The notes beneath the pieces are model-generated. The model was not told the DNA's origin. It searched no databases and saw only the letters and a program-made list of their open reading frames with translations. Shown here in pieces: positions 33,697-42,140 of a DNA stretch of 64,000 nt. Source of the stretch: Planctomycetota bacterium (GTDB lineage Bacteria; Planctomycetota; UBA1135; GCA-002686595). The DNA lies in contig JABABA010000004.1 in the NCBI GenBank assembly GCA_014238415.1, positions 124,001 to 188,000 of the forward strand, written 5' to 3'. A program made the translations under genes and the position numbers. Position 1 is the first letter of the stretch. The number at the start of each line of letters is the position of its first letter.

Positions 33697-36600
33697 GTGG
33701 ACTCTGACCAGCCTCTCAAGCCTGTTCGCGCACGGTTGCGCTGGGGATGGTGGTCCATGTTGCCCATGGCCCTTGCCCTGCCATTTTTGGTGGAGGGAGT
33801 TCCCGCGGGTTCGGCCTTCCAGGATTCAGGTGGGAGCATTCAAATGGACATCGAGCCCCACCCGGTACCCACCCAGCCGGCAGCGGGAGGAGAGGGTTCG
33901 GACGGTTGCTTGCATTGTCATCAAGGCGTGGAGGACATGCACCCCTGGCTTGCTCTCTCATGTGTTGAGTGTCACGGGGGAGATCCCACCACCCACAACA
34001 AGCTCAAGGCCCATGTACCCAACATCTCCAACAGGGACACGGACGAGCGCGTGGCCCCCCTCGCCAAGGACTTGGCCTGGCGGCGCTTCAAGAACCCAGC
34101 TGACCTGAGGGTGATTGATGTGACCTGTGGTACCTGCCATGAGGAGGCCTGTAAGGACCTGCTCCTTTCATTGCACGGCACTACTGCCGGGCACCTGTCA
34201 GATGGCTTTTACGAGATCGGCCAGATCCCGAAGAAGGGTTCGCTCTACGGCGTCTTTCCCGTGCCGGGGCACTTGACCGATGAAGGTGATGTGGACCGTT
34301 TGATTCAGCCGCCCGCCTTTTCTGCCGCGGACGATGAGACGCGCCTGTCCAGTCACTTCCCTGATCTGATTCGCAAGGAGTGCATGCAGTGCCATTTGTG
34401 GTCGCCGGGCCGAGGCTTGCGGGGCCGAACAGGTTTCGATGGGGATTATCGTGGTGAAGGTTGTGCCGCCTGTCATGTGCCCTACGCCTCAACCGGTTTG
34501 TCTGACACGGCGGATCGCTCGATTTCAAAGACTGAACCGGGTCATCCTCGTAGGCATGTAATGACTTCCGCACCCAGCACCCAGACATGTGTCAGTTGTC
34601 ACTATGGGGATGCGTCCATCGGGCTGCACTTTCGGGGACTGTCCCAATTGCCTCCCAACAGCGCGGGCGGCCCGGATATCGAAGGCACAACGAATGTGCT
34701 ACTGAATCGTACCTTCTATGTGAACGACAATCTCTTGACGCCGCCCGATGTGCATCACGAGTTTGGTATGCACTGCGTGGATTGTCATGGGCGCGGGGAT
34801 GTAATGGGAGACGGTGCCCTGCACGGGAGCATGGAGCATGCGGTGGCGATCTCCTGTGAATCCTGTCACGGTACGTTCGATGCTCGCGCCAGCATGACCA
34901 CCGCTCGCGGCGAGACGCTCGACAATGTTTGGCGAGATGGAAGTCAGCTGTTGTTGAAGAGCAAAGTCACAGGCAAGACCCACCGAATCAAAGAGGTCAT
35001 AGATGTGCTCGATCCGAACCATCCCGATCACATTCCCGCTGCAGTTGCTGCCATGAACAGCAATCACGGAAGTCTTGAGTGCTACGCCTGCCATGCGGGC
35101 TGGAACGTGAACTTCCTGGGCTTTCATTTCTATCGCAATGAGAGCCTGACTCAGATGGACTTGATCACCGGGCGCCGCACCAAGGGCCGGGTGACCACCC
35201 AGGAAAAAGTATTCACGACCTGGAAGTCCTTCTACGCAGGACTGAACGAGAAGGGCCGTATCGCGCCATACTTGACAGGTTTCTCCACCATGGGCACGGT
35301 GGATGGGGAGGACGGGACCCGTATTCTGGACCAGGCCATGCCAGAGACCGCTGCGGGTTTGTCGGGCATGACCATGATCCACCATCAGATGCACACCACC
35401 CGGCCCACGGCTCGCGAGTGCGTGGAGTGTCATCGTTCCGGGGGTACCTGGGGTCTGGGTACTTCGAACTTCCGCTTGGGCCGCCAGATCGCTTTTGTGG
35501 CGGACCGGCGGGGAATCGAGGCGGTGGCACTCAATCGACAGAACATGGCCGGCTCAATTCCCTTGGGCAAGTTTGTCCTGCCGGATGTGGTGGACCTGGA
35601 GTTGGACTGCGACCCCTTGCAGGGCTACGGCAAGATCCTCTATGCCAGCGAAGGTGGGCGGGGCATACATGTATTTGATGTGGCCGATCCACGCGCCTTC
35701 AATCGGCTGGCGTTTATCGAGACGATTTCTCCTCGGGGCATGGCCAAAGCCGGGGACTATCTGTACATCGCAGATGGTATCGGGGGCCTGCGTGTGGTCG
35801 ATGTGAGTGTTCCTGCCAAGCCCAAGGTTGTGGGACAGTTGCCGTTCTTCGATGCACAGGAGGTTGAGGTCCGTTGGCCTTACGCTTATCTGGCGGATGG
35901 GATTGGTGGTCTTGCAATTGTCGATATCCGCGATCCGATTCGACCGCGTTTGGTCAGTGGCCTTGGTTGGGCAGTGGGCGCAGACCAGAAAATGGCGGCT
36001 ATCGATCTGGATTTGGTGTTTCAGTACAGTCGGCCGGCCGTCTTGCACGGGGATGTGCCAGCCCCCTACCGCACTGATGCGCGCAATTTGTGCGCTGTGG
36101 TGGACGAGAATGCGGGCTTGATTTTGATCGATGTAACCGAGCCCAGCCACCCAAAAGTGGTCTATCCCAATCCCAGTCGCCAAACGCGCGCGAGTCGTCG
36201 GCCTGGAATCCTTTATCGGGGTCTTGCACTGCGTACCAAGGTTGATCCAGCGCCGCCCTTGGGTGGCAAGCGATCAGCGGAGACCGATTATGTCTACCTG
36301 CTGGAGGAGCGCACCCAGGGCAATGGCGATCAGGTCTCTACCGTGCGCGCGATTGACGTTGCCAATCCTAAGCGCCCGCGCGTGATTGATTCTCTTCGCG
36401 TTGAAGGCTCCTCCGAGTCGCTGATGCACCTTTCGATCTACAACCAGCCTTTCCTGCAGCCTCTGGCCTTGGTGGCCGGTGATGAGGGTGTCAGTCTGGT
36501 GGACCTGACCAATTCGGAGAGCCTGGAGTCCGGTGGTGTCTTGATGAGCATCCGTAACGCCTACGCCATCGCGGTGGAGGAGTTCCCCCTGGACGCCATG

Positions 36601-37674
36601 ATCGATCCTTCCGGCCGCCGTCTCAAGGATGTGAGTCACGAGGGTTCCCGTTGGTTGTTGCCGAGGGAAGTAGCGAATATTCTCGATGTACCGGGTGAGT
36701 TGTTGGGAACGATCAAGAAAGACGAACCTCCCCTGGCGATTCCCGGCCACAGCGCACGCTCGTTCTTCATTCGGTACGACGAGAGTCGCGATGGTCTTCT
36801 GACCGGAGCCGAACTCGCCAAGGCTGGGAGTGTTCTCGATCGTAATGGGGATGGTCGCGTAACCCTGGCAGAAGCCGCGCTTGTGGGTCAACTGTTTGAG
36901 AAGCCAAGGACCGCGGCGGCCGAGCCAGAGCAGGTTGTCTTTGGCGAGGAGCGTACGGATCCCGACGGCGATCTTGCGCGCTTGCTCGACGGTCATGATG
37001 GCCGTGTTCATGATCGGGACCGGGACGGCCGTCTTGATCGCAGGGAGATGTCACGGGCACTCTTCGCGGCTTTGGACCTGAACGGCGATGAACGCCTGAA
37101 CCGCGGCGAGCTCTCCCGGCACCCGGGTCGCGCCCGGCAGATTCGTTACGGGGACGAAGGTGCCCTTGAGGACTTCAGCAAGCGCGACCTGAACAAGGGC
37201 GGCACCATTGCAATTCGGGAGTTCAAGATTCTCGACCCTGAATGGAAGGCACTCGATCGGGACTCAGATGGAGGAGTGCAACTGCCAACCCTGCGCAAGG
37301 ACCGTGGACGCGGAAATGGAGTCTTGCCTCTGCCATCCGAGTGGCCCGTGCGCAGGAATCTGGCGGTTCCCTTGCCGCCCTTTCTGGAGGATGGCGCCTT
37401 GGCGGCTTTCGACAAAAATGGCGACACGGATCTATCGCGGCGTGAGTTGCGTGACCGGGAGGACCTGCTGGAGCTTGCCGATCAGGACTACTCGGGCCTG
37501 CTTGAGAGCAATGAGTGGATGCGCCTGGAAGCAATCGCCAGGGGCGGCAATCTCGACTCCCTGTCCGACAGCTTCTTGGAGCGCTGGGACTTGGATGGCA
37601 GCGGTGAGGTTGAGGAGCATGAGCTGCCAGCCTTCGCCCGCCCCGTTCTGCGTCAGCGACGCCCTAATCGCTAG
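33697..37674 (+). CDS. decahaem cytochrome c fused to an LVIVD-type beta-propeller and EF-hand array
   Basis: A 1325-residue exported protein starting with GTG at 33697. A hydrophobic segment (about 20-40) serves as signal peptide or anchor. Ten CxxCH haem c sites lie at residues 71, 89, 144, 229, 256, 298, 360, 387, 462 and 575. Residues 645-960 contain LVIVD-like repeats (GIHVFDVADP, GLRVVDVSVP, GLAIVDIRDP, LILIDVTEP, GVSLVDLTNS) that should form a beta-propeller. From about 1028 to the end there are some nine EF-hand-like loops (starting at 1028, 1048, 1106, 1127, 1164, 1187, 1239, 1262 and 1298). The combination suggests a calcium-dependent periplasmic or cell-surface electron-transfer protein. 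Redox partner and substrate are unknown. Confidence 0.9.
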   Translation: MDSDQPLKPVRARLRWGWWSMLPMALALPFLVEGVPAGSAFQDSGGSIQMDIEPHPVPTQPAAGGEGSDGCLHCHQGVEDMHPWLALSCVECHGGDPTTHNKLKAHVPNISNRDTDERVAPLAKDLAWRRFKNPADLRVIDVTCGTCHEEACKDLLLSLHGTTAGHLSDGFYEIGQIPKKGSLYGVFPVPGHLTDEGDVDRLIQPPAFSAADDETRLSSHFPDLIRKECMQCHLWSPGRGLRGRTGFDGDYRGEGCAACHVPYASTGLSDTADRSISKTEPGHPRRHVMTSAPSTQTCVSCHYGDASIGLHFRGLSQLPPNSAGGPDIEGTTNVLLNRTFYVNDNLLTPPDVHHEFGMHCVDCHGRGDVMGDGALHGSMEHAVAISCESCHGTFDARASMTTARGETLDNVWRDGSQLLLKSKVTGKTHRIKEVIDVLDPNHPDHIPAAVAAMNSNHGSLECYACHAGWNVNFLGFHFYRNESLTQMDLITGRRTKGRVTTQEKVFTTWKSFYAGLNEKGRIAPYLTGFSTMGTVDGEDGTRILDQAMPETAAGLSGMTMIHHQMHTTRPTARECVECHRSGGTWGLGTSNFRLGRQIAFVADRRGIEAVALNRQNMAGSIPLGKFVLPDVVDLELDCDPLQGYGKILYASEGGRGIHVFDVADPRAFNRLAFIETISPRGMAKAGDYLYIADGIGGLRVVDVSVPAKPKVVGQLPFFDAQEVEVRWPYAYLADGIGGLAIVDIRDPIRPRLVSGLGWAVGADQKMAAIDLDLVFQYSRPAVLHGDVPAPYRTDARNLCAVVDENAGLILIDVTEPSHPKVVYPNPSRQTRASRRPGILYRGLALRTKVDPAPPLGGKRSAETDYVYLLEERTQGNGDQVSTVRAIDVANPKRPRVIDSLRVEGSSESLMHLSIYNQPFLQPLALVAGDEGVSLVDLTNSESLESGGVLMSIRNAYAIAVEEFPLDAMIDPSGRRLKDVSHEGSRWLLPREVANILDVPGELLGTIKKDEPPLAIPGHSARSFFIRYDESRDGLLTGAELAKAGSVLDRNGDGRVTLAEAALVGQLFEKPRTAAAEPEQVVFGEERTDPDGDLARLLDGHDGRVHDRDRDGRLDRREMSRALFAALDLNGDERLNRGELSRHPGRARQIRYGDEGALEDFSKRDLNKGGTIAIREFKILDPEWKALDRDSDGGVQLPTLRKDRGRGNGVLPLPSEWPVRRNLAVPLPPFLEDGALAAFDKNGDTDLSRRELRDREDLLELADQDYSGLLESNEWMRLEAIARGGNLDSLSDSFLERWDLDGSGEVEEHELPAFARPVLRQRRPNR

Positions 37675-37695
37675 GCTCGCCATTGGTCGCGATTG

Positions 37696-37711
37696 AGCCC
37701 CATTTGTGGGG
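37696..37711 (+). terminator. small hairpin after the decahaem gene (possible terminator)
   Basis: A GCCCC/GGGGC stem with a 6-nt loop (37696-37711) lies 22 nt after the stop and is followed by ATTTCT. A second small CCCC/GGGG hairpin lies at 37743-37754. Both are weak and the T-run is poor, so termination here is uncertain. They separate the cytochrome cluster from lipA. Confidence 0.35.
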
Positions 37712-37792
37712 CATTTCTGCCTTCTGGCCCAGAGAATTGTCACCCCTTTTGGGGCCTGGGATCGCGCCTGTGATAACCTCCGCGGCTGCCCC

Positions 37793-38725
37793 ATGGACCT
37801 CAAGATCCCTCCCATCGATCCGACCGCTCTGGGCGGCCGCAAACCCGGTTGGCTCAAGGTGCCTCTGCCGGGGGGTGAGGGCTACACGCGCTTGCGTCGG
37901 CTGACCCGTGAACTCAAGCTTAATACGGTTTGCGAGGAGGCCCACTGTCCCAACATCGGTGAGTGTTGGAAGGGCGAGCGGGCAACCATGACGCTGATGG
38001 TTTTGGGGGACGAGTGCACTCGAAGGTGCCGGTTTTGCGCGGTCAAGACAGTTGAACGCGCTTCGGCTCCGGACCCAGCTGAGCCCGAACATGTGGGGCG
38101 CGCTGTGGCAGCCCTTGATCTTGACTATGTGGTCATCACCAGCGTGGATCGGGACGACCTGGAGGATGGTGGGGCAGGGCACTACGCCAACTGCGTTCGT
38201 TCGATCCGTAGTCATTCAGCGCAAACGATTGTAGAGACCCTGATTCCTGACTACACCGGTTCCATGCTCAAGACCTTGATGCAATCGGAGCCCGATGTGC
38301 TGGCCCACAATGTGGAGGTGGTGCCGCGCTTGCAGCGCCGCATCCGGGATCCTCGCTGCTCCTTTGAGAGGTCATTGGATACCTTGCGCGAGGCTCGCGT
38401 GCTCTCATCGCGTGTATTCACCAAGTCTTCATTGATGCTCGGATTGGGCGAAACCGAGGCTGAGGTGGAGGAGGCCATGGGGCTCCTCCGGGCCGCAGAG
38501 GTGGACTTTCTGACCCTTGGCCAGTATCTGCGTCCCTCACCTCAACATGCTCCGGTGCGTGAGTATGTCACACCCGAGCGCTTTGATGCCTACGACCGCC
38601 TGGGAAGGGCAATGGGATTCCGTCAAGTTGCTTCTGGGCCCTTGGTGCGCTCCAGTTACAAGGCGGGCGAACTCCAAGCCGCTTACCTTGTGCGCGAGCG
38701 GCGTAAGGAGGAACATTCAATATGA
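37793..38725 (+). CDS. lipA: lipoyl synthase LipA
   Basis: LipA inserts sulfur at C6 and C8 of octanoyl groups on lipoyl domains. Both iron-sulfur clusters are visible: the auxiliary cluster cysteines Cys47, Cys52 and Cys58 (CEEAHCPNIGEC) and the radical-SAM CxxxCxxC at Cys75, Cys79 and Cys82 (CTRRCRFC). The terminal RSSYKAGE motif, whose Ser binds the auxiliary cluster, is present. At 310 residues it is of normal length. I used the ATG at 37793; the frame runs further upstream without family similarity. The stop overlaps the E1alpha start by 4 nt, tying lipoate synthesis to its target complex. Confidence 0.97.
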   Translation: MDLKIPPIDPTALGGRKPGWLKVPLPGGEGYTRLRRLTRELKLNTVCEEAHCPNIGECWKGERATMTLMVLGDECTRRCRFCAVKTVERASAPDPAEPEHVGRAVAALDLDYVVITSVDRDDLEDGGAGHYANCVRSIRSHSAQTIVETLIPDYTGSMLKTLMQSEPDVLAHNVEVVPRLQRRIRDPRCSFERSLDTLREARVLSSRVFTKSSLMLGLGETEAEVEEAMGLLRAAEVDFLTLGQYLRPSPQHAPVREYVTPERFDAYDRLGRAMGFRQVASGPLVRSSYKAGELQAAYLVRERRKEEHSI

Positions 38726-39834
38726 CCGAAATGCTGACCATGTTCAAAGCCGATGGATCTGCTCCAGACTTCAACGGCGCCCTGGATGAGAAGGCATTGA
38801 TCCATTGCTATCGCACCATGCTGATGGTGCGTGCCTTTGATGACATCTGCATGAAACTGCAGCGCTCGGGCAGGATTGGTTTTTCGATCCCTAACAAGGG
38901 TGTCGAGGCCACCCAGGTAGGGGCTGCAAGTGCCCTACGCGCGACGGACTTTTTCTTTCCAAGCTACCGGGACTTCGGCATGGCATTGCACCATGGTGCC
39001 AAGCCTGTCGACATGATGCACAACATGTTCGGCAACGCTTCTGACTCGGCCCGCGGCCGACAGATGTCAGTTCACTTTTCGTTTATCGAACCTCTTCGTT
39101 TCTTTTCGATCAGTTCTCCCATAGGCACGCACTTGCCCCATGCTGTGGGCGCGGCCTATGCTGCTCAGGCCTTGGGCAAAGACGATGTGAGCTTGGCTAG
39201 CTTCGGCGATGGAGGCACATCGAGCGCTGGATTCCACAGTGCCTTGAATCTGGCAGGTGTTTGGAAGGCGCCGGTGATCTTCCTGTGTCAGAACAATGGG
39301 TGGGCGATTTCGTTGCCCGCCAGCGGTCAAACTGCCTCCGATGGCTATGCAATCAAGGCCAAGGCCTATGGCATGCCCGGCGTCACGGTGGATGGCAATG
39401 ATCTACTCGCAGTCAATCAGGCGGTGGGCGATGCTGCAAAGCGTGCGCGTGGAGGTGAGGGCCCTACCCTGATCGAGGCTTATACCTACCGCATGGGTGG
39501 GCACTCTACTTCGGATGATCCCACCAAGTATGTGCCCGCCGAGGAACTCGAAGAGTGGGCAAAGAAAGATCCTGTGTTGCGCATGCAGCGTTTCCTGGAC
39601 AAGAGCGGTCTGTGGGACGAGACACTGGAGGAGAAGCTGCTGGCAGAGTGTGCTGATGAAGTTGCCCAGGCTGCCAAGGTTGCCGAGGCGACTCCTGGTC
39701 CTACCCTTGAGACGATCTTCAGCGATGTGTACGAGACCCTTCCCTTACACCTGCGCCGTCAGGGTGAGCAGGCCTTCGAATTGGCCGAGAGAAAAGGCGG
39801 CGCCGACGCTGGAGGCGGTGCTTTTCCACTTTGA
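38722..39834 (+). CDS. pdhA: 2-oxoacid dehydrogenase E1 component, alpha subunit (first copy)
   Basis: The alpha subunit of a heterotetrameric ThDP-dependent E1 that decarboxylates a 2-oxoacid (pyruvate or a branched-chain oxoacid). The ThDP/Mg motif is complete: GDG at 162-164 and NN at 191-192 (CQNNGWAIS). PSYRDFG near residue 80 and YRMGGHSTSDD in the phosphorylation-loop region are family features, and the chain ends GGGAFPL. At 370 residues it has normal length. Overall the sequence leans towards branched-chain or thermophilic pyruvate E1alpha types, so substrate is unsettled. It overlaps lipA by 4 nt and is followed by E1beta. Confidence 0.92.
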   Translation: MTEMLTMFKADGSAPDFNGALDEKALIHCYRTMLMVRAFDDICMKLQRSGRIGFSIPNKGVEATQVGAASALRATDFFFPSYRDFGMALHHGAKPVDMMHNMFGNASDSARGRQMSVHFSFIEPLRFFSISSPIGTHLPHAVGAAYAAQALGKDDVSLASFGDGGTSSAGFHSALNLAGVWKAPVIFLCQNNGWAISLPASGQTASDGYAIKAKAYGMPGVTVDGNDLLAVNQAVGDAAKRARGGEGPTLIEAYTYRMGGHSTSDDPTKYVPAEELEEWAKKDPVLRMQRFLDKSGLWDETLEEKLLAECADEVAQAAKVAEATPGPTLETIFSDVYETLPLHLRRQGEQAFELAERKGGADAGGGAFPL

Positions 39835-39875
39835 TTCTGCAACGCCCCCCGATTCACCAAGCAAGAACAGACACC

Positions 39876-40850
39876 ATGACAACACTTACTTTGCTCCAGG
39901 CGGTAAACGACGCGCTGCACACAAAGATGCGCGAGGACGAGCGCGTGACTGTTTTTGGCGAGGATGTGGGTCCCAAGGGCGGCGTCTTCCTAGCCACCGA
40001 GGGCCTGACCCAGGAGTTCGGCAAGCAACGCTGCTTTGACACGCCCCTTTCCGAAGATGGCATCGTTGGGGCAGCGGTAGGCATGGCGGTCAACGGCCTG
40101 CTGCCCGTGTGTGAAATACAGTTCCAGGACTTCATCTTCCCCGCTTTTGACCAGATTGTCAGCGAAGCGGCCAAGTTGCGTTATCGCTCCGGCGGTCAGT
40201 ACACCGCTCCCATGGTAATCCGTGCGCCCTACGGCGGCGGTATCCGAGGGGGGCTGTACCACAGCCAATCCGGCGAGGCCTACTTTGCGCATACTCCCGG
40301 TTTGAAGGTCGTGATCCCTTCCACGCCACACGATGCCAAGGGACTTTTGATAGCCGCCATTGAAGATCCCGATCCTGTACTTTTTTTGGAACCCAAGGCC
40401 CTCTATCGCTCAGTCAAGGGCGAAGTACCCGAGGGAAGTTACAGCGTTGATCTGTCAACAGTGCGTACTGTGCGCGAAGGTTCAGATGTGACGGTTTTCT
40501 GCTACGGAGCAATGGTGCCTGTTTGCGAGAAGGCCGCCGCCAAGGCTGCTGAAGGTGGCATAGAGTCGCATGTGATCGACCTACGCACGTTGCTTCCTCT
40601 CGACGAGGAAGCTGTCCTGGATGCGGCCAGGAGTACTGGGCGCGTTGTGGTGGTACATGAGGCTCCCCGTTTTTGCGGTTATGGCGCTGAAATCAGCGCC
40701 TTGATTGCTGAGAATGCAATCGAGTACATGGAAGCCCCTGTCAGGCGTGTCACAGGATTCGACACTCCCTTTCCGAACACTCTTGAGCACCATTACATGC
40801 CGGACGAGCGTCGGGTCCTCGATGCGATTGAAGGTGTGGCCTCTTTTTGA
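39876..40850 (+). CDS. pdhB: 2-oxoacid dehydrogenase E1 component, beta subunit
   Basis: The 324-residue E1beta subunit supplies the glutamate that activates ThDP and part of the active-site channel. Family motifs are TVFGEDVGPKGGVF, the FDTPLSEDGIVGAAVGMA block with the catalytic Glu, EIQFQDFIFPAFDQI, and a C-terminal domain with IDLRTLLPLDEEAV and VVVHEAPRFCG. The ATG at 39876 gives the conserved start MTTLTLLQAVNDAL. It is the only beta subunit in the operon although there are two alpha subunits, so both may compete for it. Confidence 0.94.
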   Translation: MTTLTLLQAVNDALHTKMREDERVTVFGEDVGPKGGVFLATEGLTQEFGKQRCFDTPLSEDGIVGAAVGMAVNGLLPVCEIQFQDFIFPAFDQIVSEAAKLRYRSGGQYTAPMVIRAPYGGGIRGGLYHSQSGEAYFAHTPGLKVVIPSTPHDAKGLLIAAIEDPDPVLFLEPKALYRSVKGEVPEGSYSVDLSTVRTVREGSDVTVFCYGAMVPVCEKAAAKAAEGGIESHVIDLRTLLPLDEEAVLDAARSTGRVVVVHEAPRFCGYGAEISALIAENAIEYMEAPVRRVTGFDTPFPNTLEHHYMPDERRVLDAIEGVASF

Positions 40851-40870
40851 CCCCAGCAAGTTATCCAACC

Positions 40871-42136
40871 ATGATTGAATTCAAATTGCCGGATATCGGC
40901 GAAGGCACTGCGGAGGGCGAGATCGTCAAGTGGCTCGTTTCTGCTGGTGAAGCGGTCAAGGAGCACCAGGCAGTTGTCGAGGTGATGACTGACAAGGCCA
41001 CGGTCGAGGTGCCCGCTCCTGCAGATGGCACAATTACCAAGTTGCTTGCTGGGGAAGGTGACGTTGTGCCCGTGGGCGATGTCATTTTTCATCTTGACAG
41101 TGCTGGTGGTGGAGCGCCTGTTGCGGAATCGGAACCACCTGCTACGATCGCACATGAGCCTGCGCCAGCAGCTGCTCCCGTTCTGGTTGCAACAGCTACC
41201 ACCAGTGTTGCAACAGCTACCACCAGCAAGGTCCTGGCGGTTCCGAGCGCCCGTCGCGTGGCCAGGGAACTTGGCGTGGACCTTGAGACTGTCGCCGGCA
41301 GTGGTCGCAACGGAGTCATCCGTCGCGCCGATGTGGAGGCCAGTGCCGCGGGTCCAGGTGTCGTATCCGCAGCGCCCAGGCCTGCGGCCACCTCTGAACA
41401 GCGGATTCCATTCCGCGGGGTGCGTCGCAAGGTTGCCGAAGCCATGACGCGTTCCGCCCAGACCGCAGTGCACTTCACCATCGTGGAAGAAGTGGATGTG
41501 ACTGAGTTGGTGCGAGTACGACAAAAGGCCAAGGCGCTTGGTGCTCAACAGAACATCAAGGTTACGTTCATGCCCTTCATCATGAAGGCCGTGGCTGGCG
41601 GCCTGATGAAATTCCCCATGCTCAACGGGCACCTTGATGAGGATGCCGGAGAGATCGTGTTGCCCGGCACCGTGAATCTGGGCATTGCCACCGACACTCC
41701 CAATGGCCTGCTCGTGCCTGTGATTTCTGGCGTAGAGTCCAAAGGCTTGCTGCAGTTGGCGGCCGAACTTGGTGATCTGGCTGATCGCACACGCAAGGGG
41801 CAGGTGCGCCCGGATGAACTGCGTGGCAGCACGTTTTCGATCACTAACGCGGGCAACATCGGTGGAACTCTTGCAACACCGATTATCAACTTCCCAGACA
41901 TCGCGATCCTAGGTGTACATCGCATTGTCAGGCGACCAGGGGTGGTGGATACGCCCGATGGTGAGGTTATTGAAGTGCGCCAGTACATGAACTTCTCCTG
42001 CAGCGTGGATCATCGACTAGCCGATGGGGCCGACGCGGCCCGATTTGTGGCACACCTGCGCGAAACCCTGGAGGAGCCAGGTCTGCTGACCCTGTTGCTT
42101 GCTCTCAAAATCGATTCGATGGAATCTCTTGCTTAG
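40871..42136 (+). CDS. pdhC: 2-oxoacid dehydrogenase E2 (dihydrolipoyl acyltransferase)
   Basis: A 421-residue E2 core protein that transfers the acyl group from lipoate to CoA. It has one lipoyl domain (residues 1-77) with the lipoylated Lys42 in MTDKATVE, an Ala/Thr/Pro-rich flexible linker, a peripheral subunit-binding domain (about 122-157, VPSARRVARELGVD, with GRNGVIRRADVE) and the catalytic domain ending with the HxxxDG motif in SVDHRLADGADA. TFSITNAGNIGG is also typical. The linker contains a 21-bp tandem duplication. The substrate could be pyruvate or branched-chain oxoacids. The second E1alpha gene begins 4 nt after the stop. Confidence 0.95.
   Translation: MIEFKLPDIGEGTAEGEIVKWLVSAGEAVKEHQAVVEVMTDKATVEVPAPADGTITKLLAGEGDVVPVGDVIFHLDSAGGGAPVAESEPPATIAHEPAPAAAPVLVATATTSVATATTSKVLAVPSARRVARELGVDLETVAGSGRNGVIRRADVEASAAGPGVVSAAPRPAATSEQRIPFRGVRRKVAEAMTRSAQTAVHFTIVEEVDVTELVRVRQKAKALGAQQNIKVTFMPFIMKAVAGGLMKFPMLNGHLDEDAGEIVLPGTVNLGIATDTPNGLLVPVISGVESKGLLQLAAELGDLADRTRKGQVRPDELRGSTFSITNAGNIGGTLATPIINFPDIAILGVHRIVRRPGVVDTPDGEVIEVRQYMNFSCSVDHRLADGADAARFVAHLRETLEEPGLLTLLLALKIDSMESLA
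41186..41227 (+). repeat. 21-bp direct tandem duplication in the E2 linker
   Basis: Two 21-bp copies (41186-41206 and 41207-41227) differ only at the last base and encode VATATTS twice in the flexible linker between the lipoyl and subunit-binding domains. The duplication keeps frame and simply lengthens the swinging arm. Confidence 0.95.
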
Positions 42137-42140
42137 TTGC

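Noticed and set aside
31391-37674. Known metal-reducing or Mtr-type extracellular electron conduit
   Set aside because: No 20-plus-strand porin or outer-membrane decahaem MtrA/MtrC pair is adjacent, and the propeller and EF-hand domains are not part of those proteins.
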